A stretch of DNA of 64,000 nt from Bacteroidales bacterium. Lineage in GTDB: Bacteria; Bacteroidota; Bacteroidia; Bacteroidales; UBA3663. Every line of letters begins with the position of its first letter. Within the stretch, counting starts at the first letter, position 1. Under the pieces are notes generated by a model. The model did no database searches, was not told where the DNA came from, and was given only the letters and a program-made list of their open reading frames with translations. Where the stretch lies: NCBI GenBank assembly GCA_017618715.1, contig JAFZTS010000044.1, positions 29,225-93,224 on the forward strand, written 5' to 3'. The translations under genes were made by a program, and so were the position numbers. Positions 1 to 8,361 of this stretch are shown piece by piece.

Positions 1-2705
1 CCACTGGGCACAAAGACGGGAATCTGCTCGTAAGGTGCAGCGCAAATACGTGTTTCGCCACCCTCGGAAGCAAGACGGCCATCGTAGAAGTTGTACCACT
101 TACGACCTTCGGGGAAATAGACATCACGCTGACGTGCCTTGTACTGATAGACGGGGCATACCATGAAGGAAGGGCCGAACATGAACTGATAGCCCACGTT
201 GAGTACCTTGGGGTCGAAGCCAAAGTCCATCACCAAAGGACGCAGCATGGTGTAATCGTCGAAATATACTTGGCCGGCCAACGAATAGATGTATGGCATC
301 ATGCGATAGCGGAAGTCGATGCAGGAACGAATGGCCTTGTAGGCTGGATGCGATTCGGGGGCAATGTTCCAAGGCTCACGGAACGGGAACTGTCCGTGTA
401 CACGGTACATGGGAGTGAAGACACCCCACTCGTGCCAACGTACATTGAGTTCACGCCAATCACGCATATCCTCGTTCTCACGACCTGTGGCATCGTAGAA
501 GTGCTGTGCAGCTTCGTAACGCTTTTCAACCGAGAAACCTCCAATGTCCTGGCTCCAGTAGGGAATACCTGAAATGGAGAAGTTGAGACCTGCGGTGATC
601 TGTGTCTTCATGTCTTCCCAACGTGTGCCGATGTCGCCCGACCATGTGGCCGTAGAGAAACGTTGCTCGGCAGCAAAGCCGTTGCGGGTAAGCAGGAAGA
701 CGCGATTGTTGTTGGGCGAGAAAGCCTCGTCGTTGCCAAAGCCGTACTGGTTCCACTTGGCACTCTTCAGGAGGGCCTGCGAATCATCGGCCTTGATACC
801 CTGGCGCTCGATGGCAGTCTCGTAGCCACGCTGACCATCATAGATGGCTTCGGCATTGACGATGGAATATGCATTGAAGTATTCGTCGCTCGAACCCAGT
901 GCCGTGGGGCCGCAGAGAAGTTTGCGGTAAGGAAGGTCGGTGCAGTCGCGCACATTCGGCTCCGAAGCATCCATCCACCAGGCATCCATGCCAATGGTGC
1001 CCAGTTTCTCGTATAGCTGACGCCAGAACACCTTGCGTGCATCGAGGTCGTAGGCATCATAGAAGGCATACTTGTAGCCCAGCCAGTCGTAGAGCGAATC
1101 CTTGATGCTCTGCTGGTAGATCTTGCCCATCTGGTCAAGCTCCTTCATGTTGTCGGTGGTGAGGTAGTACTTGGGCCAGCAGGAAATCATGATCTTGGCA
1201 TGCTGGGCATGGATGGTGTCGATCATGCCCTTGGGGTCGCTGAAACGAAGGGTGTCGAAGGTGAAGGCACCCCAAGAATCGGGGCTCCAGTAGTTCCAGT
1301 CCATAACGATGTTGTCGATAGGCAGCTTGCGGTCGCGGAAGCCCTTGAGGGCGTCGAGGATCTCACGCTGACTCTTGTAACGCTCGCGGCTCTGCCAGAA
1401 TCCGAAGAGCCACTTCGGCATGATCTGAGCCTTGCCGGTGAGGGTGCGGTAGCCCTTGATGACCTCGTCGCTGTTGTCACCAGCGATAAAGTAGTAGTCG
1501 AGCTGCTGTACCATCTCGCTCCAGAAGCTGAGCTTTTCCTGCTCCTCGGGAAGGACAGGAGCCAAAGCACGCAGTCCGCAATAGGCTTCTCCACCATCGG
1601 GGGCCCATTCAAGGCGGAACTTATAACGCTTGCTGGCCTCCATACGAACGGCGAACTTGCGGGCGTTGGGATTCCACGCGGTGCGCCAGATGGTCTGGTC
1701 ACCCTGGACACCAGTTCCCTGCACGTCCTCGGTATAGACGTTGCGGTCGTTGATATAGATCTTCTGGTAGCCGCTATAGTAATGGCTGAAGTTGTATTCG
1801 CCGGTCACATGGGGCACGATCTCGCCTTCATAGGTCACCTGTGCCTTGTCGAGTCGGTAACGTGGCAGGTTCTTGGCCGAAGCAAGGTTCTCGAAGTAGA
1901 TGCTATCCTCTCGGCGCACCAATGTCTCCTCGCCCGGGGCAGAATAGGTGCCGGTGAGAGCACCTTCGACGCCATCCTTGTCGTAGAGGTCGAAGAGGGC
2001 AGGCAGCTGGCTGTAGTCCTTGGGGTTACCGAAACGCATCAGTGAGTAGCTATCGACGAGTACGCCATAATTGCGACTCGACACAACGAACGGCACAGAA
2101 ACCTTCGTGTTGTACTGGAAGAGTTCCTCGTTCTTGCCCTTGTAGTTCCAGTCGTCAGCCTGATGCTGGCCAAGGCCATAGAATGCCTCGTCGGCAGGGC
2201 TCTCGAAGACGACGCGTGCGGACCATCCCTTCCAGGTGGTGGGATTGGGCACTTCGGCAGGGCCATCGGCATTGGCAGTCCAGACGGTCTGCGTAGCGCT
2301 ATAAGGTGCAAAGGTCTTGCTGCCCTCGGCCTGTTCGGTCAGGATGATGTCTCCCTTGAGGTTGGTGAACCAAACCTTGCCGTTGCTTTTGAGCACATTG
2401 GCCACGACAAAGGCGGTCTTGACCTGCACGGTGTCGCCGTGCTCAATGGTCTCGTACTTGGCTTGATAGTCCTGCGGCACGATGATGAGCGAAGGACGGT
2501 CGGCAAACTTGTCTTCGGCAGTAGCAGTAACACGGATGATCTTCTCGCCCATCACTTCGAGACGGACGAGCTTGGGGCCGTCGGCGATTGTCTGCTCGAC
2601 ACGAACCGTAACCTGCTGACCCTTTTGGCTGACAGCCTTGCCTCCACAGGATGTGAGAAGAAGGACTGAGAGCAGCGATAATGATGCGATTTGAATTGTT
2701 TTCAT
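1..2705 (-). CDS. GH31 alpha-glucosidase/alpha-xylosidase lipoprotein (partial, C-terminus outside window)
   Basis: Reading the minus strand from the ATG at 2705 gives about 901 open codons that run off the left edge, so the C-terminus is missing. The N-terminus is a lipoprotein signal (LLLTSC lipobox), so the enzyme is probably an outer-membrane or periplasmic lipoprotein. A PA14-like insert (GEYNFSHYYSGYQ region) lies at roughly residues 240-380, as in many Bacteroidetes alpha-xylosidases. The catalytic barrel shows the GH31 nucleophile in WWMDASEP (Asp579) and the acid/base in SGDIG (Asp691). Together with the GH95 fucosidase and SGNH esterase just upstream on the same strand, alpha-xylosidase action on xyloglucan oligosaccharides is the best guess. 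Another GH31 specificity (alpha-glucosidase, sulfoquinovosidase) cannot be excluded. Confidence 0.9.
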   Translation of the reverse strand, partial: MKTIQIASLSLLSVLLLTSCGGKAVSQKGQQVTVRVEQTIADGPKLVRLEVMGEKIIRVTATAEDKFADRPSLIIVPQDYQAKYETIEHGDTVQVKTAFVVANVLKSNGKVWFTNLKGDIILTEQAEGSKTFAPYSATQTVWTANADGPAEVPNPTTWKGWSARVVFESPADEAFYGLGQHQADDWNYKGKNEELFQYNTKVSVPFVVSSRNYGVLVDSYSLMRFGNPKDYSQLPALFDLYDKDGVEGALTGTYSAPGEETLVRREDSIYFENLASAKNLPRYRLDKAQVTYEGEIVPHVTGEYNFSHYYSGYQKIYINDRNVYTEDVQGTGVQGDQTIWRTAWNPNARKFAVRMEASKRYKFRLEWAPDGGEAYCGLRALAPVLPEEQEKLSFWSEMVQQLDYYFIAGDNSDEVIKGYRTLTGKAQIMPKWLFGFWQSRERYKSQREILDALKGFRDRKLPIDNIVMDWNYWSPDSWGAFTFDTLRFSDPKGMIDTIHAQHAKIMISCWPKYYLTTDNMKELDQMGKIYQQSIKDSLYDWLGYKYAFYDAYDLDARKVFWRQLYEKLGTIGMDAWWMDASEPNVRDCTDLPYRKLLCGPTALGSSDEYFNAYSIVNAEAIYDGQRGYETAIERQGIKADDSQALLKSAKWNQYGFGNDEAFSPNNNRVFLLTRNGFAAEQRFSTATWSGDIGTRWEDMKTQITAGLNFSISGIPYWSQDIGGFSVEKRYEAAQHFYDATGRENEDMRDWRELNVRWHEWGVFTPMYRVHGQFPFREPWNIAPESHPAYKAIRSCIDFRYRMMPYIYSLAGQVYFDDYTMLRPLVMDFGFDPKVLNVGYQFMFGPSFMVCPVYQYKARQRDVYFPEGRKWYNFYDGRLASEGGETRICAAPYEQIPVFVPS

Positions 2706-2783
2706 GATTGTGTAATAATATAATAGCTATAGTTTTTTGCGACGATAGTGGTGATAATGCCTATATTAGATATAGACAGATTA

Positions 2784-3485
2784 TTATTTCTCGAGATCCT
2801 CCTTCACAAAGTCCATCACCTGCTGGGCAATGGCTTTCATGCCGGCCTGACTGGGATGACCCAACTGCTTGTCGATGTCGTGCAGTTCGATGAGAGGCAA
2901 ACCATAGTGTCGGCAGATGACGCGCATCGACTCGGCATGCTCGGGCTTGAGGTCGGTATTGAGGATGAAGTAAACGCGGGCCAAAGGATAGTTCTGTTTG
3001 ATGACGCTGCAAAGACGAGCCATGGCAGGACGGAAGAACCACAGGTCGTCGTCGGTCCAGTTGGCCCACTTGTAGTTTCCCACCAGTTCGCCCGTCCAAG
3101 AGTCGTTGGTGATGCAGCAAGAGAGGATGATGTCGGGGTTGCCAAGGTTCTCTACACGGGTGTTGAACGAACGCGGCTTGTAGTTGTCGTAGTTGTAGCC
3201 TGCATAACCAACCGTCGAACCACTGTACGAATTGTTCATCTCAAGTTTCCAACCCATCTGGTCGATGACCTGCCACCACCAGGTATGTTCGACGCGTGTC
3301 ACGTCGTTGCCCTTTGCGTGATGGGGGTTATCGGGAGTATAGTACCACGGTTCGTTGTATCTGGGTGTCAAATATCCCTCGAAGGTGGAATAACTGTCAC
3401 CAAAGATGGTTACTCGCAAGGAATCCTGTGCTTGGGCAGCCCATGCAAGAGCTGCCACAAAGAGCATCAATACTGTCTTTTTCAT
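2784..3485 (-). CDS. Secreted SGNH/GDSL-family hydrolase (probable carbohydrate esterase)
   Basis: A 233-residue protein with a signal peptide (about residues 1-20, cleavage after AQA). Block I is GDSYS with nucleophile Ser31. Block II resembles NNSYSGS near residue 85. Block III is CITNDSW with Asn127-Asp128, and a block V His210 sits in LGHPSQAG. These are the four SGNH landmarks; many Bacteroidetes members remove acetyl groups from plant glycans. It lies between the GH31 and GH95 genes on the same strand, 78 bp upstream of GH31, which suggests co-transcription in a glycan-degrading cluster. The exact ester substrate is not visible. A 9-bp TCTAGAT-type tandem repeat occupies its upstream spacer. 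Confidence 0.88.
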   Translation of the reverse strand: MKKTVLMLFVAALAWAAQAQDSLRVTIFGDSYSTFEGYLTPRYNEPWYYTPDNPHHAKGNDVTRVEHTWWWQVIDQMGWKLEMNNSYSGSTVGYAGYNYDNYKPRSFNTRVENLGNPDIILSCCITNDSWTGELVGNYKWANWTDDDLWFFRPAMARLCSVIKQNYPLARVYFILNTDLKPEHAESMRVICRHYGLPLIELHDIDKQLGHPSQAGMKAIAQQVMDFVKEDLEK

Positions 3486-3503
3486 ATTTCATTTTTATTA
3501 TAA

Positions 3504-3566
3504 TCTAGATATTCTAGATTCTCTAGATTTTCTAGATACTCTAGATGCTATAGACAATCTAGGAAG
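3504..3566. repeat. 9-bp tandem repeat TCTAGATnn, seven units
   Basis: Units start at 3504, 3513, 3522, 3531, 3540, 3549 and 3558 with no indels. The first five carry TCTAGAT; the last two are degenerate (TATAGAC, TCTAGG). The array fills almost the whole spacer between the GH95 stop (3572) and the SGNH start (3485). Each unit holds the palindromic hexamer TCTAGA. Confidence 0.85.
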
Positions 3567-3571
3567 AAGGA

Positions 3572-6022
3572 TTAGAACTCCCAGCTTTGGCCATCCAAAG
3601 ACTTTACGTGGAGCTTGCCGGGCGATGGGCGATGGCTCACAACGTCAAGCTTGGTCACCTTGCCATCCTTCCACTCCATGCTGAGCTCGTAGCCGCCACG
3701 CAGACGCACGCCCTTGATATGGCCGGCAGCCTTCCACTGTTCGGGCAGGGCGGGAAGTACGATTGCCTCACTCTCATTCTCGCTGATCCAACGGCTCTGC
3801 ACAAGCATCTCCATCACACCGGCCGTACCACCGAAGTTGCCATCAATCTGGAATGGCGAATGGGCATCGAAAAGGTTCGGATAAGTGCCTCCTCCGCGAC
3901 GACGATCCTCACCCCGATAGTTCTGAGGATGCACAAACGTCATCAGCTTGCGGAAAATATGGTATGCGCCCTTGGCATCACGCAGTCGGGCAAACAGGTT
4001 CACCCTCCAGCCGGCGCTCCAACCTGTGGTCTTGTCACCCTTGATCTCGAGCGTCTTGGCACATGCCTGGGCAAGTTCTGGAGTGGCATCCACCGAAATG
4101 TGGTGTCCGGGATACAGGCCGAACAGATGCGACTGGTGACGATGGTGCGGATCCTTGTCATCCCAATCGAAGTACCATTCCTGCAGGTTGCCCTTTGCGC
4201 CAATCTTGTAGGGAAGCAGCTTCTCCAAGGTCTTGTTGACCTGTTCGAGGAATGCGGCATCATCCTTAGTCACCTCTTCGCCATAGAGCACATTCGCAGC
4301 ACTGCGTACGTCGTTCAAAAGTTCGCGAATCATGGCAACGTCGGCTGAACCTCCATAGAACGTCGCGCCTTCGAAGCCATCAGCCAGCTTGTATTCATTC
4401 TCGGGTGTCGTCGAAGGATAGGTCATCAGGTAGCCGTCCTTCTCGTAAAGCCACTGCAGCAGGAATCGTGCTGCACCCTTCATCACAGGATAGGCCTCGG
4501 CAAGGAACTTTCGGTCCTGCGTGAACATATAGTGCTCCCAAAGGTGGGTCGAAACCCAAGCACCACCGATAGGCCAGCAGCACCACATCGGACTCTCGTT
4601 CTGATAACCCACAGGATTAGTCATGCACCAGATGTCGCTGTTGTGGCAAACCACCCACGTGGGCACACCCTGCTCCTCGGTGATGGTAGCGCCGTAGTAG
4701 TTCTGTGCCGAGATGGCACCGCTCTTGGGCAAGCGCTTGATCCATGTCAGCATCGAGTTATGCATCTCGGGCAAAGCTCCGACCTCCGAAGGCCAGTAGT
4801 TCTCCTCCACGTTGATGTTAACCGTATAGTTGCAGCTCCACGGTGGTGTCATGCTCTCGTTCCAAAGGCCCTGCAGGTTGGCAGGCACGCCCTCGGTACG
4901 GCTTGACGAGATGAGCAGGTAACGTCCGTACTGGAAATAAAGTTCCTCAAGGTCGGGATTGAAATAGTCGGCATCATCATTGAGCAAAAGCTGCTTGTCG
5001 GTGTCGAGGGCAAGGATCGAGTCGGCCGTCTGTCCCAAGTCAAGGCACACGCGATGGAAGAGACGCTGATAATCCTCGAGGTGGCGAGCCTGCAGCGTCT
5101 GGTAATTCTTCGACATGGCATTGTCGAGACGCTGGGCCACAGCCGTACGATAGTCACGACCTTCGGTGGCGGGATCCTTGTATGGACCATTGAAGCTGGT
5201 CACATTGGTCAGCACCAGGATGGCTTCGTCGCAGCCGCTGATCACGAGCGCCGTATCACCTTCCACATTCACGCAGCCCTCGGGGGCCTGTATGCGCACT
5301 TCGGTGCGGAAGTGGATGCCTCGGTTTGCATCGTAATGGAAACGATCTGTTTCGCCCTTCTTGAGCTTGGTGCTATATGCCACGTAGCCCTCGGTGTAGA
5401 TCTTGCCGGGCTCCACGCTGATCACACTCGGCAGGGGGCAGGCCAGACGGATGCGCTGGTTCAACGAGGTGTTGTAGGACTTCAGCCTGACCACGATCAC
5501 CGAATCAGGAGCTGAAGCAAAGCTCTCGCGCTCCACACGGCTCTTGTCCGGCATTTCGTAGGCAACGTATGCCATTGCCTTGTCTAAATCGAGCGAACGG
5601 GAGTACGAACTGCACTCGCCCTCGGCCTTCAGGTCGGTGATGAGCAGGGTGCCCAGCGGCTGGTAGAGCTCGCTGTTGTGTCCCTCGATCTTCATGTTCT
5701 CTCTTTCAGCTGCCCGATAATCCTCCTTGTCGAGCATGGCACGCACCTTCGGCAGGTTCTTGTAGGCATTGGGTGTCCAGGGGATGAGGTCGGGCTCACC
5801 CGTCCACAGCGTGATGTCGTTGAGCGAAATGTGCTCTTCGGCTACACCGCCATAAATCAATGCTCCGAGACTGCCATTGCCGATGGGCAGGCTTTCCTCG
5901 AAGTACTGTGCCGGTTGACTGTAATGAAGTGTCAGATTGTTTTCGACAGTCGGTTCCGACTGCTCACATGCCGTAAAGCCGAGCAGACCGACCAAGGTCA
6001 AAAGGATGGTTGGATATTTCAT
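3572..6022 (-). CDS. GH95 alpha-L-fucosidase lipoprotein
   Basis: The reading frame is open up to 6199, but the ATG at 6022 is chosen. It begins a clean lipoprotein signal (MKYPTILLTLVGLLGFTAC), and the -7 promoter element at 6052-6059 lies just upstream, so the longer version would start before the transcript. This gives 816 residues, normal for GH95. Family marks include ESLPIGNGSLGALIYGG near the N-terminus, NVEENYWPSEVG in the catalytic barrel and QIDGNFGGTAGVMEML near the C-terminus. GH95 enzymes release alpha-1,2-fucose, for example from xyloglucan or host glycans. The GH31 and SGNH genes downstream favour xyloglucan. Some GH95 members act on alpha-galactosides, so the substrate is inferred. 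Confidence 0.92.
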   Translation of the reverse strand: MKYPTILLTLVGLLGFTACEQSEPTVENNLTLHYSQPAQYFEESLPIGNGSLGALIYGGVAEEHISLNDITLWTGEPDLIPWTPNAYKNLPKVRAMLDKEDYRAAERENMKIEGHNSELYQPLGTLLITDLKAEGECSSYSRSLDLDKAMAYVAYEMPDKSRVERESFASAPDSVIVVRLKSYNTSLNQRIRLACPLPSVISVEPGKIYTEGYVAYSTKLKKGETDRFHYDANRGIHFRTEVRIQAPEGCVNVEGDTALVISGCDEAILVLTNVTSFNGPYKDPATEGRDYRTAVAQRLDNAMSKNYQTLQARHLEDYQRLFHRVCLDLGQTADSILALDTDKQLLLNDDADYFNPDLEELYFQYGRYLLISSSRTEGVPANLQGLWNESMTPPWSCNYTVNINVEENYWPSEVGALPEMHNSMLTWIKRLPKSGAISAQNYYGATITEEQGVPTWVVCHNSDIWCMTNPVGYQNESPMWCCWPIGGAWVSTHLWEHYMFTQDRKFLAEAYPVMKGAARFLLQWLYEKDGYLMTYPSTTPENEYKLADGFEGATFYGGSADVAMIRELLNDVRSAANVLYGEEVTKDDAAFLEQVNKTLEKLLPYKIGAKGNLQEWYFDWDDKDPHHRHQSHLFGLYPGHHISVDATPELAQACAKTLEIKGDKTTGWSAGWRVNLFARLRDAKGAYHIFRKLMTFVHPQNYRGEDRRRGGGTYPNLFDAHSPFQIDGNFGGTAGVMEMLVQSRWISENESEAIVLPALPEQWKAAGHIKGVRLRGGYELSMEWKDGKVTKLDVVSHRPSPGKLHVKSLDGQSWEF

Positions 6023-6051
6023 GTGTATAATTATTATTGGTATAATCGGTG

Positions 6052-6082
6052 CAAATATAAAGCTTTTTTCCCATAAGTCCAA
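6052..6082 (-). promoter_or_regulatory. Bacteroidetes-type promoter for the GH95 gene
   Basis: On the minus strand a -33 TTGG (6082-6079) is followed after 19 nt by TATATTTG (6059-6052), matching TTTG/TAnnTTTG. The predicted start lies about 25 nt upstream of the ATG at 6022. It is divergent from the promoter at 6130-6161. Confidence 0.7.
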
Positions 6083-6129
6083 TTTTTCCCTCCGATTTTG
6101 CACTATTTTTTCACTTTTATCTCTTCTTT

Positions 6130-6161
6130 TTTGGCAGTTGGCCAAAAAATGAGTACTTTTG
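6130..6161 (+). promoter_or_regulatory. Bacteroidetes-type promoter for the M3 peptidase gene
   Basis: TTTG at 6130-6133, a 20-nt gap, then TACTTTTG at 6154-6161. The expected start near 6168 leaves about 16 nt before the ATG at 6184. Confidence 0.7.
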
Positions 6162-6183
6162 TACCCATCAAACCCCTTCAAGA

Positions 6184-8361
6184 ATGAAAACCAATACACT
6201 AAGCATCATGGCACTTATCAGTGCAATTACTCTCTCCTGTTCGACCCAAGGGGAGAAGAACAAGGGCGGCAATCCGCTCCTCAACGAACCTACCGCCAAA
6301 TATGGCATCATCGATTACGACCGCATCACGCCCCAACATTTTAGCGAAGCCATCGAGCTGGGCATGGAGGAACATAAGCGCGAGGTGAAGGACATCTGCG
6401 AAAACCCCGATGAACCCACCTTCCAAAACACCATCGCCGCACTCGACAAGAGCGGACAACTGCTCAGCCAGGCGGTCCTCATCTTCGAGGACCTGTCTTC
6501 GAGCAACTCCACCCCCGAGCTTGAGGAACTTCAAACAAAATACTCGCCTGTGCTGACAGCCCACTCCGATGGCATCTACCTCAACCCGCAGCTCTTTGCA
6601 CGCGTCAAGACGGTCTATGACAAGCACTACAAGATGGGCATTGAGCAACCCGAGGTGGAAAAGGAGATCCTGAACCACGAAGAGATGTCGGTGCTCAAGA
6701 AGACCTATGAAGCGTTTGCCAAACGCGGTGCTGAACTCAGCGAGGAACAGAAGGATCAGTTGCGCGAACTCAACGCCAAGATCAGTGCCCTGCAGACCAA
6801 GTTCACCCAGAACCTGCTGCATGAGACCAACAACACCTACGTGACCGTTGACTCGAAGGACGAGCTCGACGGACTTCCAGAGGCCAACATCCAGGCGGCA
6901 GCCGAGATGGCCAGACAACAGGGCCAGGAGGGCAAGTACATGTTCAACATGCAGCGTCCTTCGTGCAACCCTGTGCTCCAGTACTGCACCAACCGCGAGC
7001 TGCGCCGTAAGGTGTACGATGCCTATTACAATCGCGGCAATCAGAACAACGAATGGGACAACAAGGCCATCTGCGCCGAGCTCGTCAGGCTGCGTCTCGA
7101 ACGTGCCAAGCTGTTTGGCTTCAGGAACTGTGCCGAACAGATCCTGAAATACCGCATGGCCGAAAACGAGGAGAACGTCTATGACCTGCTCAACGCCGTG
7201 TGGGGTCCTGCCGTCGAAAAAGCCAACCAGGAACTTGCCGACATCCGTGTCGAAATGAAAAAGGACGGCCTCACCTGCGAGCCCGAAGGCTGGGACTACA
7301 TGTTCTACTCAAGCCGTGCCAAGGCTGCCAAGTATGCCATCGACGAAGAGAAGATTGCCGAATACTTCGAGATCAACAACGTCCTCAAGGGCATTTTCTA
7401 CGTAGCTGAGAAGCTCCATGGCCTGACCTTCAAGGAGATTACCGGACAGGTGCCCACTTACAGCAAGGAGACACAGACGTGGGAGGTCTATGACCGCGAC
7501 AAGAAGCTCGTGGCCATCTTCTACAACGACTATTATCCGCGCGATGGCAAGGGTGCCGGTGCTTGGATGACCGACCTGCGTCCCCAGACCTACGTCCTCG
7601 ATTCGCTGGGCAATGAGGTGCGCCAGATTCCCATCACCATCAACGTATGCAACATGACTCGTCCGAATGCCGAAGGCGCCGCCCTCCAGAGCATCGACAA
7701 CGTCACCACCATGTTCCACGAGTTTGGTCACGCCATGCACTTCATGCTCCATGATGTCCATTACAACGCCACCTACGATGTTGAGTCGGATTACGTCGAA
7801 CTCCCTTCGCAGCTCAACGAACATTGGGCCACCGAGCCCGAGGTGCTCAAGATCTATGCCAAGCACTACAAGACCGGCGAGGTCATCCCCATGGAACTTG
7901 TCAAGAAGCTCGATGAGAGCAGCAAGTACGGCCAGGGCTTTGCTACCGTCGAATATCTCGCAGCATCGCTTGTCGATATGGACCTGCACACCCTCACCGA
8001 GATTCCCGAGAATCTTGATGTCATCGAATTCGAGACCAAAAAGTTGCAGGAACGTGGCATTCCACGTCAAATCCTCCCCCGTTATCGCGTCACCAACTTC
8101 AGCCACACCATGGGCGGCGGCTACACCGCAGGCTACTACAGCTACCTCTGGTCGGAGGTGCTCGACTGTGATGCCTTCGAGGCATTCAAGGAGACTGGCG
8201 ACATCTTCAATTCCAATCTTGCCCTCCACTATCGCAAGACCTGTCTTGAGCCCGGCGGCATTGATACCGGTCTGAAGATGTATATCAACTTCCGTGGTCG
8301 CAAGCCCGGCATCGAGGCATTGCTTCGCAATCGCGGGCTCAGTACGGCCGCTTGCCGATAA
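6184..8361 (+). CDS. M3-family zinc metallopeptidase (peptidyl-dipeptidase Dcp-like), lipoprotein
   Basis: A 725-residue protein with a lipoprotein signal (lipobox ITLSC), so it is probably anchored in the periplasm. The M3 active site is FHEFGHAMH, with zinc ligands His512 and His516, catalytic Glu513, and the third ligand probably Glu539 in DYVELPSQ. Length and sequence fit peptidyl-dipeptidase Dcp (about 680-710 residues), which removes C-terminal dipeptides from oligopeptides. Oligopeptidase A-type M3 enzymes are the main alternative. The gene is alone after its own promoter. Its last 23 bp overlap the 3' end of the convergent ATPase gene. Confidence 0.93.
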   Translation: MKTNTLSIMALISAITLSCSTQGEKNKGGNPLLNEPTAKYGIIDYDRITPQHFSEAIELGMEEHKREVKDICENPDEPTFQNTIAALDKSGQLLSQAVLIFEDLSSSNSTPELEELQTKYSPVLTAHSDGIYLNPQLFARVKTVYDKHYKMGIEQPEVEKEILNHEEMSVLKKTYEAFAKRGAELSEEQKDQLRELNAKISALQTKFTQNLLHETNNTYVTVDSKDELDGLPEANIQAAAEMARQQGQEGKYMFNMQRPSCNPVLQYCTNRELRRKVYDAYYNRGNQNNEWDNKAICAELVRLRLERAKLFGFRNCAEQILKYRMAENEENVYDLLNAVWGPAVEKANQELADIRVEMKKDGLTCEPEGWDYMFYSSRAKAAKYAIDEEKIAEYFEINNVLKGIFYVAEKLHGLTFKEITGQVPTYSKETQTWEVYDRDKKLVAIFYNDYYPRDGKGAGAWMTDLRPQTYVLDSLGNEVRQIPITINVCNMTRPNAEGAALQSIDNVTTMFHEFGHAMHFMLHDVHYNATYDVESDYVELPSQLNEHWATEPEVLKIYAKHYKTGEVIPMELVKKLDESSKYGQGFATVEYLAASLVDMDLHTLTEIPENLDVIEFETKKLQERGIPRQILPRYRVTNFSHTMGGGYTAGYYSYLWSEVLDCDAFEAFKETGDIFNSNLALHYRKTCLEPGGIDTGLKMYINFRGRKPGIEALLRNRGLSTAACR

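Noticed and set aside
1200..2045. 281-codon plus-strand frame
   Set aside because: It is the antisense shadow of the GH31 gene, which has clear catalytic motifs on the minus strand. Long shadows at 3587-4348, 7309-8229, 9398-10903, 22010-23677, 24712-26220 and 37510-39036 are explained in the same way.
6023..6199. 59-residue N-terminal extension of the GH95 protein
   Set aside because: It lies upstream of the predicted transcript start and before the lipoprotein signal, and overlaps the divergent gene's promoter.
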